DNA of 64,000 bases from Thermobifida cellulosilytica TB100 (GCF_001517975.1 NZ_KQ950184.1:169029-233028), one strand, 5' to 3'; positions 18,601 through 30,756 are shown, counted from the first letter of the stretch. Notes: generated from the letters alone by a model not told the origin. Translations and numbers: made by a program.

Positions 18601-18689
18601 CCGGACTCCCCGCACCGTGATCCCCGGTACCGGCCCGGCCCCGGAGAGCCGGTACCGCCGTCCCCACCAACCAAGAAAGCCGTCCACCC

Positions 18690-19220
18690 ATGACCGCTGA
18701 CCTGAACACGCTGATCACCCGGTACGTTCGTGACATTCCCGACTATCCGCAGCCCGGCGTGGTCTTCAAGGACATCACCCCGCTGCTCGCCCACCCCTCC
18801 GGCCTGGCCACCGTCGTCGACGCCCTCGTCGAACCGTTGCAGGGCAAGGGGATCGACCTGGTCGCGGGACTCGAGGCACGCGGGTTCATCTTCGGCGCGC
18901 CCGCGGCGGTACGGCTGGGAGCAGGTTTCGTACCGCTGCGCAAAGCGGGGAAACTCCCCTCACGCACCCTTTCCCAGTCCTATGATCTGGAGTACGGTAC
19001 CTCCACCGTCGAGATGCACGCGGACGCGGTCGCTCCCGGCAGCCGGGTGCTCATCGTCGACGACGTGCTCGCCACCGGGGGCACAGGGCGGGCCGCGGTG
19101 GATCTGATCCGGCGGGCGGGTGGTACCGTCGTGGAATTCTCGGTCCTTCTGGAACTCGGGTTCCTCAAGGGGCGCGAGAAGCTGGCCGACGTCGAACTGC
19201 GGTCACTGGCCACCGTCTGA
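18690..19220 (+). CDS. apt: Adenine phosphoribosyltransferase
   Basis: 176 residues. It salvages adenine to AMP with PRPP. The PRPP-binding loop is [21 protein letters not shown], the dimer/substrate strand is [13 protein letters not shown], and the N-terminus carries [20 protein letters not shown]. Normally secF precedes it in actinobacteria; here yajC lies 89 bases upstream. Precedes rel, the usual order. Confidence 0.95.
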   Translation: MTADLNTLITRYVRDIPDYPQPGVVFKDITPLLAHPSGLATVVDALVEPLQGKGIDLVAGLEARGFIFGAPAAVRLGAGFVPLRKAGKLPSRTLSQSYDLEYGTSTVEMHADAVAPGSRVLIVDDVLATGGTGRAAVDLIRRAGGTVVEFSVLLELGFLKGREKLADVELRSLATV

Positions 19221-19228
19221 CCCCGGTG

Positions 19229-19259
19229 GGCGTGCCGCGGGACTCCTCGCGGGCACGCC
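19229..19259 (+). terminator. Stem-loop after apt
   Basis: GGCGTGCC (19229-19236) pairs with GGCACGCC (19252-19259), with further GC pairs in the loop, 9 bases after the apt stop. Probable terminator or attenuator before the 210-base rel leader. Confidence 0.55.
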
Positions 19260-19470
19260 GCCCGGGCACCCCCCTCCGCCGCCGGTGGGGCCTAGACCGG
19301 GAATGACGGCACCGCAGTGCCGCGTTGGAAGAGGACATAAGGGCGCGTTCCGGACGCCCGCCCACAAACCGGTGTGCCGAATGGCGACGACCACGTCCCG
19401 CTCGTCTCGGCCTGTACGAACCGTCCGGCGTGGTGGCGGCCTCGCCGGCCCAGCCGCGGGAGGGTGCCCA

Positions 19471-21918
<2,448 letters not shown>

Positions 21919-21966
21919 GCGGAGTGTCACGCTCTGTCCGTCGCGCCCATCGCGCAGACTGACAGC

Positions 21967-22350
21967 ATGCAGAAACTCTCACTGGACGCGCTCGCCGACC
22001 ACCAGCTCCGGCTCGCCCTCGACTCCTCGGCCGGCCGCAGCGCCACCACCGTCTACGGCGGGCACGAGCGCTCCCTGCGCCAGACCGTGATCGCGCTCCG
22101 TGAGGGAGCAGGCCTGTCCGAACACCCCAACCCCGGCCAGAGCACCCTCCAGGTGCTGCGCGGCAGGGTGCGGCTTACCGCCGGGGAGGACTCCTGGGAG
22201 GCCCGCACCGGAGACATGATCATCGTCCCGGAGGCCCGGCACGCGCTGACCGCGCTGGCCGACTCGGCGGTGCTGCTGACCGTGGTGATGAACGACGAGC
22301 CTCCGGAGGAGGTCAGCCGCCGCCGTCGCCAAGAGCAGCGGACGCCGTGA
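21967..22350 (+). CDS. Cupin-domain protein
   Basis: 127 residues with one small beta-barrel domain. EHPNPGQSTLQVLRGRVRL is cupin motif 1 and GDMIIVPEARHALTALADSAVLLTV is motif 2, with a histidine in each likely to bind a metal. Single-domain cupins serve as sensors, isomerases or dioxygenases, and nothing here selects between them. It converges on the DUF349 gene through a shared hairpin and follows rel by 48 bases. Confidence 0.82.
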   Translation: MQKLSLDALADHQLRLALDSSAGRSATTVYGGHERSLRQTVIALREGAGLSEHPNPGQSTLQVLRGRVRLTAGEDSWEARTGDMIIVPEARHALTALADSAVLLTVVMNDEPPEEVSRRRRQEQRTP

Positions 22351-22358
22351 CCGCGTCG

Positions 22359-22401
22359 GCGGGGCGGGCAACAACCCGGGGCCGGGAGCCGCCCGCCCCG
22401 C
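22359..22401. terminator. Bidirectional terminator between cupin and DUF349 genes
   Basis: GCGGGGCGGGC (22359-22369) pairs exactly with GCCCGCCCCGC (22391-22401), and a smaller CCGGG stem is possible in the loop. It lies between two convergent stop codons at 22350 and 22408. Confidence 0.7.
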
Positions 22402-22407
22402 TCGCGC

Positions 22408-23638
22408 CTAGCTCATCTCCGCCAGCGCCCGCTCGGCCTCGGCCAGCCACGCCCGCCGGGCCTCCAGCGCCTCCTGCGCCTGCTCGGCCTTGCGCTCGTT
22501 GCCCGCCTCGCGGGCGTCGGCCAGTTGCTTCTCCAGGTTGTCGATGGACTCACGCAACTGGGCGATGGTCGCCTCGGCACGGGCGCGCGCCTCGGGGTTG
22601 GTGCGCTGCCACTCCTGCTCCTCGGCCTTGCGCACGGCCTCCTCGATCTTGCGGAAGGCGCCCTCCAGCCGGTCCCGGACGTCGCGCGGCGCCGGCCCCG
22701 CCTCCTCCCAGCGCTCCTGGAAGTCGCGCAGCTTCGCGCGGGCCTCCCGCGGGGGTCACCGGCAGCAGCGTCTGCCGCGCCTCCTCCAGCAGCTTCTCCT
22801 TGATCTCGGCGTTGCCGCGCAGCTCCGCGTCGCGTTCGGCGAACACCGCGTTGCGGGCCGCGAAGAAGCGGTCCTGGGCGCCCTTGAAGCGGCTCCACAG
22901 CGCGTCCTCGGTGGCGCGGTCGGCGCGTCCGGCAGCCTTCCACTGCTGCATCAGCTCGCGGTAGCGGCTGGCGGTGGGCCCCCAGTCGGTGGAGTCGGCG
23001 ATGGCCTCGGCCTCGGCGACGATGCGCTCCTTGACCTCACGCACCTGCTCGCGCTGCTCGTCCAGACCGGCGAAGTACGCCTTGCGGCGCTTGGAGAACG
23101 CGTTGCGCGCGGCCGACATGCGCTTCCACAGCGCCTGCTCGGTGGCGCGGTCGGCGCGCGGCGCGGCCTTCCACTCGTCGATGAGCTGCCGCATGCGCTC
23201 GCCGCCGGTCTTCCAGTGCGTCGTCTCCTCGGCGACCCGCTCGGCCTCGGCGACGATGCGCTCCTTGATCTCGCGGGCCTGGTTGCGGGCTTCCTCCTGG
23301 GCCTTCTTCTGCTCGATCCGTCGCTGCTCGATCCGCTCGGCGAGCACGTCCAGGCGCTTGGCCAGGGAATCCAGGTCGCCGACGGCGTGTGCCTCGGTCA
23401 CGGCCGTACGCAGCTTCTGCACGCTCGCCAGTGCCTGCGCGGCGGACAGGTCGGTGGTGGCCAGACGCTTCTCCAGCAGCTCCACTTCGGTCAGCAGCGA
23501 ATCGTACTTGCGCTTGAAGAAGGCGAGGGCCTCCTCTGGCGCCCCCGCCTGCCATGACCCGACGACACGTTCGCCCTCGCTCGTGCGCACATAGACCGTG
23601 CCGTCGTCGTCTACGCGGCCCCAGGGGTCCGTGGTCAC
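22408..23638 (-). pseudogene. DUF349 coiled-coil protein, interrupted by one frameshift
   Basis: The gene starts at GTG 23638 (AGGAGG five bases upstream; TTDPWGRVDDDGTVYVRTSEG). It has repeated helical units of the DUF349 type (ERIVAEAE, LWKRMSAARNAFSKRRKAYF, LWSRFKGAQDRFFAARNAVF). The frame is correct to residues LLPVTP, then is lost at the five-G run 22751-22755. Removing one base restores REARAKLRDFQERWEEAG and continues without a stop to EAERALAEMS. Corrected length is about 409 residues, normal for actinobacterial homologues, which usually lie after rel. The intact coding character on both sides suggests either a very recent mutation or a sequencing error. Confidence 0.82.
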
Positions 23639-24120
23639 CGTGTCCTCCTGTGTGATGAGCCTGATGCTCGTCAGGTCCGTATGGTCGTGGCAGCGTGCCA
23701 CCAGCACTGCGGCCGAGACGTCATCTCCCGCCGGAGCGACGGCGCGTTGGCACGTGTATGGGAACGAATCTACCCGTATCCGCCGGATCGACCTGTGATG
23801 TTGCCGCCCAGGTCCGTCGTCGTCCACCAAGCACGGTCCGGGCAGGGACCAATATGACACCGTCACGGCGTTTGGCAAAGAGCCACAGGCAGCGTGGTGA
23901 CCGAATGGTGATGAATCGGGGCGGCAGAGTGACGGTTTCCCGGTATGCCCGTCCCGGACGGCGCCGCCCGGACCGTACCGCCGACGGCGCCCGCGGGCGA
24001 CGGCCGCAGGCCGCGCCGCCGACGTGGGGGCTTGTCAAGTCGCCACCACCGGCGCCGCGTCGGTACGCTCATGGGGTAACCGACAGCGTCCCCGCTCTGG
24101 AAACGAGGTCAGCGCCGACC
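23639..24120. other. Divergent promoter region between DUF349 and MBL genes
   Basis: 482 bases with no convincing gene. It should contain leftward promoters for DUF349 and rightward ones for the hydrolase. In related actinobacteria a cyclophilin gene (ppiB) often lies here; I see no remnant of it. Confidence 0.4.
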
Positions 24121-24795
24121 GTGCTCATCGCAGACTTCCCCGCCGGACCGCTCGCGGCCAACTGCTACGTGGTGGCCTCGGCCGCGGAGGCCGAGTGCGT
24201 CATCGTCGACCCGGGCCAGCAGGCCGCGGAGGGAGTGGCCAAGCTGGTGGACGAGTACGCGCTGACCCCGGTCGCCGTCCTGCTCACCCACGGCCACTTC
24301 GACCACGTGTGGTCGGCCGCGCAGGTGTGCCGGACCTACGGCGTCGCGGCGTACGCGCACCCCGCGGACCGGCCGCTGCTGAGCGACCCGGCCAGGGGGG
24401 TCGACCCGGGACTGGCCGCGCAGTTGGCGGCGCTGTTCGGCGGCGAGCGGCTGCGCGAACCGGAGCGGGTGGTCGAGGTCGCCGACGGCCAGGTCCTGGA
24501 CCTGGCGGGACTGGAGATCACCGTGGCGCACGCGCCGGGCCACACGCCAGGGTCGGTCGTCTACGCGCTGCCCGCGACCGGGGACGCCCCCGAGGTCCTG
24601 CTCACCGGGGACCTGCTGTTCGCGGGCTCCATCGGACGCACCGACTTCCCCGGCGGCGACCACGCCGAGATCCTGCGCAGCCTCTCCCGGGTCTGCCTGA
24701 GCCGCGCAGACGACACCGCGGTGCTCCCGGGGCACGGTCCGCGCACCACCATCGGCCGGGAACGCGCCACCAACCCCTTCCTGCGCGACCTGTAG
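24121..24795 (+). CDS. MBL-fold metallohydrolase (glyoxalase II-like, Rv2581c type)
   Basis: 224 residues. Metal ligands lie in THGHFDHVW (HxHxDH), PGHTPGS, TGDLLF and LPGHGPRTT, the order of the glyoxalase II-like metallo-beta-lactamase fold. The N-terminal FPAGPLAANCYVV is typical of the group found next to rel in actinobacteria. Hydrolysis of S-lactoylglutathione is unlikely since these bacteria use mycothiol, so another thioester is probable. The GTG at 24121 is the best of the weak start signals. aspS follows after 186 bases, with no hisS between. Confidence 0.85.
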   Translation: MLIADFPAGPLAANCYVVASAAEAECVIVDPGQQAAEGVAKLVDEYALTPVAVLLTHGHFDHVWSAAQVCRTYGVAAYAHPADRPLLSDPARGVDPGLAAQLAALFGGERLREPERVVEVADGQVLDLAGLEITVAHAPGHTPGSVVYALPATGDAPEVLLTGDLLFAGSIGRTDFPGGDHAEILRSLSRVCLSRADDTAVLPGHGPRTTIGRERATNPFLRDL

Positions 24796-24898
24796 ACGGA
24801 CGCTGTCCAGCGCGAGGAACCGGGAACCAAGGACCATGAGCAGCATCGCCCCGCATGCGGTTTCGGGAGCACGGCCGCCGCGGAGACGAGATACCGGC

Positions 24899-24923
24899 AC
24901 CGGCTCCGCACCGTGGAGCCGGT
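24899..24923 (+). repeat. 9-bp stem-loop in the aspS leader
   Basis: ACCGGCTCC (24899-24907) pairs with GGAGCCGGT (24915-24923) around a 7-base loop, 58 bases before the aspS start. No T run follows. It may be an RNA element of the leader or the end of the preceding transcript. Confidence 0.4.
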
Positions 24924-24981
24924 CGACCGCACGCCTCAGGCAACCACCGCGACATTCCGAAACTGCTGAAGGAGAACTCCG

Positions 24982-26718
24982 TTGATCCGCACGCACGAGG
25001 CGGGCACACTACGCGCCGAACACGCCGACGAGACCGTGGTCCTGGCCGGTTGGGTGGCCCGACGCCGCGACCACGGCGGCGTCGTCTTCCTGGACCTGCG
25101 TGACGCCTCCGGTGTCGTCCAGGTCGTGGTCCGCGAGGACGAGCTCGCCCACGACCTCCGCTCGGAGTACTGCGTCAAGGTGACCGGTACGGTCCGGATC
25201 CGTCCCGAGGGCAACGAGAACCCGGACATCGCCACCGGCGCCGTCGAGGTCGCCGCCGACCGCATCGAGGTGCTGAGCGAGTCCGCTCCGCTGCCCTTCC
25301 CGCTCGACGGCGTCCAGGAGGTCTCCGAGGAGGCCCGGCTGCGCTACCGCTACCTGGACATGCGCCGCCCGGAGACGGCGGAGGCGCTGCGCGTCCGGTC
25401 CCGGGCGACCTTCGTCGTCCACGACGTCATGCGCGAGCACGGCTTCGTCAACATCGAGACCCCGTACCTGACCCGCTCCACCCCCGAGGGCGCCAGGGAC
25501 TTCCTGGTGCCGGTGCGCCTACAGCCGGGGCACTGGTACGCCCTGCCGCAGTCCCCGCAACTGTTCAAGCAGTTGCTCATGGTGGGCGGCATGGAGCGGT
25601 ACTACCAGATCGCCCGCTGCTTCCGCGACGAGGACTTCCGCGCCGACCGGCAGCCGGAGTTCACCCAGATCGACATCGAGATGAGCTTCGTCGACCAGGA
25701 GGACGTTATCGGCGTCGGCGAGGCGCTGGTGGCCCGGCTGTGGGGCGAGATCCTCGGCTATGAAATCCCGCTGCCGCTGCCGCGGATGCCGTTCCGCGAG
25801 GCGATGGACCGCTTCGGCTCGGACAAGCCCGACCTGCGCTTCGGGGTGGAGCTGACCGAGCTGACCGAGCTGTTCGCCGACACCTCCTTCCGGGTCTTCC
25901 AGGCCCCCTACGTGGGCGCCGTGGTGATGCCGGGCGGTGCCTCGCAGACCCGCAAGCAGCTCGACGGCTGGCAGGAGTGGGCCCGGTCGCGTGGGGCCAA
26001 AGGGCTGGCTTACGTGCTGGTCCAGCAGGACGGGACGCTTGGCGGCCCGGTCGCCAAGAACCTGTCCGAGGCCGAGAAGGCCGGGCTGCTGGAGGCTACC
26101 GGAGCCGCGCCGGGCGACGCCGTCTTCTTCGCCGCGGGCACCCGCCGCCAGGCCCAGGAGCTGCTGGGGGCGGCACGGCTGGAGATCGGCAACCGGCTCG
26201 ACCTGATCGACCGGTCCCAGTGGTCGTTCCTGTGGGTGGTGGACGCCCCCATGTTCGAGGAGGACGGCGAGGGCGGCTGGACCTCGGTCCACCACCCGTT
26301 CACGGCTCCCAAGCCGGAGTTCGCCGCCACGTTCCACGAGGACCCGGCCAACGCGCTGGCCTACGCCTACGACATGGTCTGCAACGGCCAGGAGATCGGC
26401 GGCGGGTCGATCCGTATCCACCGGAGCGAGATGCAGCAGCGGGTCTTCGAGACGCTGGGCATCAGCAAGGACGAGGCCGAGGCGAAGTTCGGCTTCCTGC
26501 TGGAGGCGTTCAAGTTCGGTCCCCCGCCGCACGGCGGCATCGCGTTCGGCTGGGACCGCATCGTCGCCCTGCTGTCCGGGGGGAGCTCGATCCGCGACGT
26601 CATCGCCTTCCCCAAGACCGCGTCGGGGGCCGACCCGTTGACGGGGGCGCCCACCCCGATCACGGCGGAGCAGCGCCGGGAGGCGGGTGTCGACGCCGTT
26701 CCGGAGGAGTCGGCCTGA
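24982..26718 (+). CDS. aspS: Aspartyl-tRNA synthetase
   Basis: 578 residues. Class IIb enzyme: an N-terminal OB anticodon-binding domain ([23 protein letters not shown]), motif 2 [19 protein letters not shown], the bacterial GAD insertion in the middle, and motif 3 [18 protein letters not shown]. Start is TTG at 24982, eight bases after AAGGAG, since the family begins with MIRTHEAG. Whether it also charges tRNA-Asn depends on GatCAB, which is not in this window. Confidence 0.96.
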   Translation: MIRTHEAGTLRAEHADETVVLAGWVARRRDHGGVVFLDLRDASGVVQVVVREDELAHDLRSEYCVKVTGTVRIRPEGNENPDIATGAVEVAADRIEVLSESAPLPFPLDGVQEVSEEARLRYRYLDMRRPETAEALRVRSRATFVVHDVMREHGFVNIETPYLTRSTPEGARDFLVPVRLQPGHWYALPQSPQLFKQLLMVGGMERYYQIARCFRDEDFRADRQPEFTQIDIEMSFVDQEDVIGVGEALVARLWGEILGYEIPLPLPRMPFREAMDRFGSDKPDLRFGVELTELTELFADTSFRVFQAPYVGAVVMPGGASQTRKQLDGWQEWARSRGAKGLAYVLVQQDGTLGGPVAKNLSEAEKAGLLEATGAAPGDAVFFAAGTRRQAQELLGAARLEIGNRLDLIDRSQWSFLWVVDAPMFEEDGEGGWTSVHHPFTAPKPEFAATFHEDPANALAYAYDMVCNGQEIGGGSIRIHRSEMQQRVFETLGISKDEAEAKFGFLLEAFKFGPPPHGGIAFGWDRIVALLSGGSSIRDVIAFPKTASGADPLTGAPTPITAEQRREAGVDAVPEESA

Positions 26719-26737
26719 CCCGTCCGGGCGGAGTCTG

Positions 26738-26769
26738 CGGGGCGGGCGGCCGCGGGGCTGCCCGCCCCG
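26738..26769 (+). terminator. Terminator after aspS
   Basis: CGGGGCGGGC (26738-26747) pairs exactly with GCCCGCCCCG (26760-26769) around a 12-base loop, followed by TTCGGG, 19 bases after the aspS stop. Confidence 0.7.
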
Positions 26770-26991
26770 TTCGGGTCAGGGCGGGGGAGAAGAGAACCCC
26801 TGGTGGTCGGAGAACGGTCCGAGGAAGATTCGCTTTCCGGTCATACAGCGCTTTTCTTGTTATTTTTCTCTCATTACAGTGATGTTGCGTCGCGGAACGG
26901 TCGCCGACAGTGATCGACTGTGTGGTGTCGGCCCGTGGGGAGCACCCGCGTCGCGTGTCCCGGAAGGACTGGACCAGCGAAAGGCGTGCCC

Positions 26992-27441
26992 ATGCCCACC
27001 ACGACACTCCGACGCTCCCTGGCCCTCCTGGCGGCCACCGGCTGCGCCGTCCTCGGCTTCGGCGCCAGCGCGGCCGCCGACGCGGTGGACTCTCCGCAGC
27101 GTCCGCCCACGGCCAGCCTCGTGCTCACGATCACCCCGGAAATCGACTCCCCCGTGGTCAGCCACGAGGTCCAACGGCCCCAGGCCAGGAGGGTGACGCT
27201 GACCTGCGGCCCCGACGGGGGCAGCCACCCCGCTCCGGAGAAGGCGTGCGAGGCGCTGCGCGAGGTCGACGGCTACTTCGAGCGGCTGCCCTCCATTCCC
27301 AACGTGTTCTGCCCGGCGGTCTGGGACCCGGTGCGGGTCACCGCGACCGGAAGCTGGGGGAACCGCAGGGTCGTCTACGCGGAGAGGTTCGGCAACTCCT
27401 GCGAGGCGGGAGTGGGGACCAACGGGGTCTTCTTCTTCTGA
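26992..27441 (+). CDS. Secreted subtilisin inhibitor-like (SSI) protein
   Basis: 149 residues. Signal peptide 1-35 with RRSLALLAATGCAVLGF and an AxA-type site (ASAAADA). The mature part shows SSI features: VTLTCGPDGGSHP, CEALREVDGYFERL, VFCPAVWDPVRVTATGSW and an FGNSC cysteine near the end, four cysteines forming the two conserved disulfides. The reactive-site P1 residue by alignment with FCP-x-VxDP is Ala. SSI proteins inhibit extracellular serine proteases of the same or neighbouring bacteria. The ATG at 26992 has AAAGG upstream. The AT-rich stretch 26840-26885 probably holds the promoter. Confidence 0.87.
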   Translation: MPTTTLRRSLALLAATGCAVLGFGASAAADAVDSPQRPPTASLVLTITPEIDSPVVSHEVQRPQARRVTLTCGPDGGSHPAPEKACEALREVDGYFERLPSIPNVFCPAVWDPVRVTATGSWGNRRVVYAERFGNSCEAGVGTNGVFFF

Positions 27442-27791
27442 CCGGTTGGAGGAAGGTGAGAGCCCGGCCGGTGCGGCCGGGCCCTCGTCGTGTGTCGCGT
27501 GTGCTTGATGTGTCTCAGGTCACAGGAACCACGAGGATGCTCGCGGAGTCTGATGGGGTGATGTGTCGACTGGTGGGTGGATTGACCGGTTGCGGCGTAA
27601 AAAGATCGAACATGTCGTAGCCGAGTGCTAGGGTCGCTCCACCAGATGCCACCCGCTTGGACGCCAGTTCAGGCCAGCCATGCCCCCGTACGTGGCCTGG
27701 GCGGTGGGACGACGGAGGATTCCGGGCTCTTCTGTTTCCCTCCGGTCGGCATCAGAAGAACCCCCGTATGCACGCAACAGTTGGAGAATTG
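27442..27791. other. Intergenic region with terminator of the SSI gene
   Basis: 350 bases. GCCCGGCCG (27462-27470) pairs with CGGCCGGGC (27474-27482), a 9-bp stem with a 3-base loop 20 bases after the SSI stop, probably its terminator. The remainder should hold the promoter of the following lipoprotein gene; TAGGGT near 27629 is only a weak -10 candidate. Confidence 0.5.
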
Positions 27792-28340
27792 ATGACCCTG
27801 GGTTCGTCCCGGTGGGGGATCGGCCGTGTCGCCGCCGCCACCGCGATCGCTGCTGCAACCCTCGCCGTGTCCGGCTGCGGACTGCTCCTGAACCGCGGCG
27901 GAAACGCTCTGGACCAGACCCTCGACGAGCTGGAGCAGAACCTCGACGAGCTGGAGAACCCGAGCGGGACCACCGAGGAGGACGTCTTCAACATCGGCGT
28001 CGGGGACTGCTTCCCCTCCGAGGAGACCCAGGCCGAAGGGGAGGTCTCGACCGTCCAGACCGTTCCCTGCAGCGAGCCCCACGACGGCGAGGCGTACGCG
28101 GCCGGGGACATGCCCGACGGCGATTTCCCCGGTGAGGTGGAGATCCAGAACTTCGCGGACGACTTCTGCATCACCGAGTTCGACCTCTTCGTGGGAGTCT
28201 CCTACGAGCAGTCCGAGCTCGACTTCACCTACTACTACCCCACCGCCGAGTCCTGGGCCAGCGGGGACCGCGAGATCCTGTGCGTCGTCTACGACCCCGC
28301 GGGCGACGTCACCGGAACCCTCGAGGGCGCCGCTCGCTGA
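27792..28340 (+). CDS. Lipoprotein of the septum-formation-related (DUF4190-like C-terminal) group
   Basis: 182 residues. Signal peptide with lipobox LAVSGC (Cys near residue 29), a short Leu/Glu helical stretch (LDQTLDELEQNLDELENP), then a domain with GDCFPSE, TVPCSEPHDGEAYA and REILCVVYDPAG. The paired cysteines and CxxPHDGE motif are typical of actinobacterial proteins annotated 'septum formation family'. It is anchored outside the membrane; function is not known. The ATG at 27792 follows GGAG; an alternative ATG at 27768 adds eight residues. Confidence 0.72.
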   Translation: MTLGSSRWGIGRVAAATAIAAATLAVSGCGLLLNRGGNALDQTLDELEQNLDELENPSGTTEEDVFNIGVGDCFPSEETQAEGEVSTVQTVPCSEPHDGEAYAAGDMPDGDFPGEVEIQNFADDFCITEFDLFVGVSYEQSELDFTYYYPTAESWASGDREILCVVYDPAGDVTGTLEGAAR

Positions 28341-28353
28341 CCTGTGACCCCGC

Positions 28354-28388
28354 ACGGCCCCGTCGTGGCACCGCCACTGCGGGGCCGT
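28354..28388 (+). terminator. Terminator after the lipoprotein gene
   Basis: ACGGCCCCG (28354-28362) pairs with CGGGGCCGT (28380-28388), with an inner GTGGC/GCCAC stem, followed by CTTGTGTG; 13 bases after the stop. Confidence 0.7.
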
Positions 28389-28674
28389 CTTGTGTGTACG
28401 GGAAGACGGCCGATGTCACAACGGGGGGACGGTCGGGTTGAACCGCTAGAATTGTGAACGCTGTGCCGAGAATCCCGATGGCGTCAGGCAAGGGAATGGT
28501 CAAGGATCGGCAAGAAAAGTTCTGTCAGGGCGGAAGGATCGCGGCGAATTTCGGGGGACCGGCGGTTCTCAGACCCTGATACGGATGATCTCCAAGCGAC
28601 CGAATCAAGCGAGAGTTCCCCTCGGCTGGTGACCCGAACGAAGGGGGATATTTCGTTAAAATGGGCTGAAACGG
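28389..28674. other. Leader region of the PAS/SpoIIE phosphatase gene
   Basis: About 290 bases with no gene. TAGAAT near 28450 is a good -10 match but lacks a -35 at proper distance. The region is less GC-rich than its surroundings. No clear operator is seen. Confidence 0.35.
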
Positions 28675-30756
28675 ATGTCCGGGAGGGGTTCGCTGTGCGG
28701 ACAGGACATTCGCGACGACACGGGGATGATCGATTACGTGAACGGATCGACCGGAACAACGGGCGACTTCGCCGGTTCTGGAGGAAAGACTGACGCTCTC
28801 GGGGCGGGAATGGACAATCCAGCGGGCACGGCCTTCCACCATGCGCCGACAGCAATGCTCGTGGCCGATCACGCCGGATCCGTCCTCGTGGCCAACCAGG
28901 CCCTCACTGCCCTCCTGGGACACCCGTCCAGCGAGATCACGGGCCGCCCCTGGCCCGAACTGTTCATTCCGGACGACCACGGCCGGGCCTGGGAGCAGCA
29001 CAACAGGGCGCTGCGGGGAACCGTCTCCGGCCCCTGGCCCGACCTCACCCTCCGCACGGCGCAGGGACGGTCGCAGCGCACCGTCGTCCAGGCCCACCCC
29101 CTCCCCGCCGCACCCGGGGAGGACGGCCCCGGTGTCGTCGTCCAGATGTCGGTCGCCAGCCGCGACGAGGAGACCCTGCGCATCGTCACCGAACTGCGGC
29201 TCCGTGAGGCGGACACCGCCCTGTGGTCGCTCGACCTCACCACCGGCGAACTGAGCGAGTTGTTCGGCCCGTCCCCGCTGGGCCGGATGCTCGCCGGCGA
29301 GTCCTGCACCCTGGAGGACTGCCTGGCCCGGGTGCACCGCGACGACGTCGCCCGGCTGCGCGACGCACTGGAGACCTCCTACCAGGGGCGCGACTACGAG
29401 CAGCGGTTCCGCATGTTCGACCAGGTGGGCGACGAGCGGTGGCTGTACGCCCGCGCCACCCACGTCGGCGGTGAGCGCCCCCGGCTCGTCGGCGTCGTCG
29501 ACGACATGACCGAGCACGTCCAGCTCGTCCGCCGCCTGGCCGACCGCCGCCGGATCGAGGCCGCCCAGGGGCGGCAGGTCAACGAACTGGCCGCCAAACT
29601 GGTCTCCGCCACCACGGTGCAGGAGGTCACCGACCTGCTCAGCAAGGAGTTCATGCCGATCTTCGGCGGCGACGGCGGCCACGTCCTGCTGCTGGACCAG
29701 GACGAACTGCAGATCTACCCCGCGGACACCAGGGATGCGGGCAGGTGGCTGCACCCCGGCGAACACCGGGACGTCTCCCACCCCACCGGGGCAGTCCTCC
29801 AGGACCGCCAGCTGCGCTTCTTCGAGAGCCGTTCCGAGCTGCTGGAACGGTTCCCCGCGGTGGAGGGGGCGCTGCGCCGCATCGGAAGCCACTCCTGGGC
29901 CTTCGTCCCGGTCTTCGGGGACGCCAAGGTGGCCCTGGGCGTGTGGGTGGTGGCCTGGACCCAGCCCCACCACGCCACCCCGGACGAGCGGGCGCTCATG
30001 CTGACCCTCGCCGGACTGGCCGGGCAGGCCCTGCAACGCGTCAACCGCCAGCGCGCCGAACTGGAGCTCGCCGACGCGGTCCAACGGCGCATGCTGCCCC
30101 CGCAGCCCCCGGACTTCTCCGAGCTCGACGTGGCCGTGCGCTACCTGCCCGCGCGGGCCGGCTGGCGGGTGTGCGGCGACTTCTACGACGCCATCAGACT
30201 GCCCGGACGGCGCATCGGCCTGGTCGTGGGCGACGTCCAGGGCCACGGCGTGGAGGCCGCCGCCGCGATGGGCCAGATCCGCATGGCGTTCCGCGCCTAC
30301 GCCAGCAACCAGAGCGACCCCGGCACGGTCCTCACCGAGACCAACCGGCTGCTCACCGAGACCGGGGAGATCGTCTTCGCCACCTGCGGCTACCTGGTGA
30401 TCGACGTCGACCTGGGGCAGTTGCAGGCGGCGTGGGCGGGACAGCCGCCCGTCGTCCTGGCCACCACCTCCGGCTTCGAGGTGTGGGAGCCCGAGACCGG
30501 GCCGCCGGTCGGCGTGGACGCGGAGGCGAAGTACCCGGTCAGCTCCCGCTCCCTGCCGTCCGGCAGCACCCTGCTGATGTGCTCGGACGGGCTCGTGGAG
30601 AGCGCCGAGGTGAACATGGACGACGGTCTGGCCGCGGTCGGCAACGAACTCAGCGCCAAGGCCGCCGACGTGCACAGCGCGGCCACCGCCCTGGCCGACC
30701 TCGCACCGGCGGGACGCGGCGACGACATCGCGATCCTCGTCGCCCGGGTCCGCTGA
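28675..30756 (+). CDS. PAS/GAF sensor with SpoIIE-type PP2C phosphatase domain
   Basis: 693 residues. Order: a PAS domain (about 50-150, FHHAPTAMLVADHAGSVLVANQA), a second PAS-like domain (about 175-290, ending VGVVDDMTEHVQLVRRL), GAF (about 300-455) and a PPM/SpoIIE phosphatase (about 470-693: VCGDFYDAIRLP, GDVQGHGVEAAAAMGQIR, MCSDGLVES, GDDIAILVARVR). The metal-binding aspartates are present. Such proteins dephosphorylate anti-anti-sigma factors, releasing alternative sigma factors in response to signals. No anti-sigma partner is adjacent. The start at ATG 28675 is weakly supported; ATG 28726 is also possible. Confidence 0.9.
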   Translation: MSGRGSLCGQDIRDDTGMIDYVNGSTGTTGDFAGSGGKTDALGAGMDNPAGTAFHHAPTAMLVADHAGSVLVANQALTALLGHPSSEITGRPWPELFIPDDHGRAWEQHNRALRGTVSGPWPDLTLRTAQGRSQRTVVQAHPLPAAPGEDGPGVVVQMSVASRDEETLRIVTELRLREADTALWSLDLTTGELSELFGPSPLGRMLAGESCTLEDCLARVHRDDVARLRDALETSYQGRDYEQRFRMFDQVGDERWLYARATHVGGERPRLVGVVDDMTEHVQLVRRLADRRRIEAAQGRQVNELAAKLVSATTVQEVTDLLSKEFMPIFGGDGGHVLLLDQDELQIYPADTRDAGRWLHPGEHRDVSHPTGAVLQDRQLRFFESRSELLERFPAVEGALRRIGSHSWAFVPVFGDAKVALGVWVVAWTQPHHATPDERALMLTLAGLAGQALQRVNRQRAELELADAVQRRMLPPQPPDFSELDVAVRYLPARAGWRVCGDFYDAIRLPGRRIGLVVGDVQGHGVEAAAAMGQIRMAFRAYASNQSDPGTVLTETNRLLTETGEIVFATCGYLVIDVDLGQLQAAWAGQPPVVLATTSGFEVWEPETGPPVGVDAEAKYPVSSRSLPSGSTLLMCSDGLVESAEVNMDDGLAAVGNELSAKAADVHSAATALADLAPAGRGDDIAILVARVR

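Noticed and set aside
24796-24981. Remnant of hisS before aspS
   Set aside because: Translations in all frames show no class II synthetase motifs; the stretch is too short to support a pseudogene.
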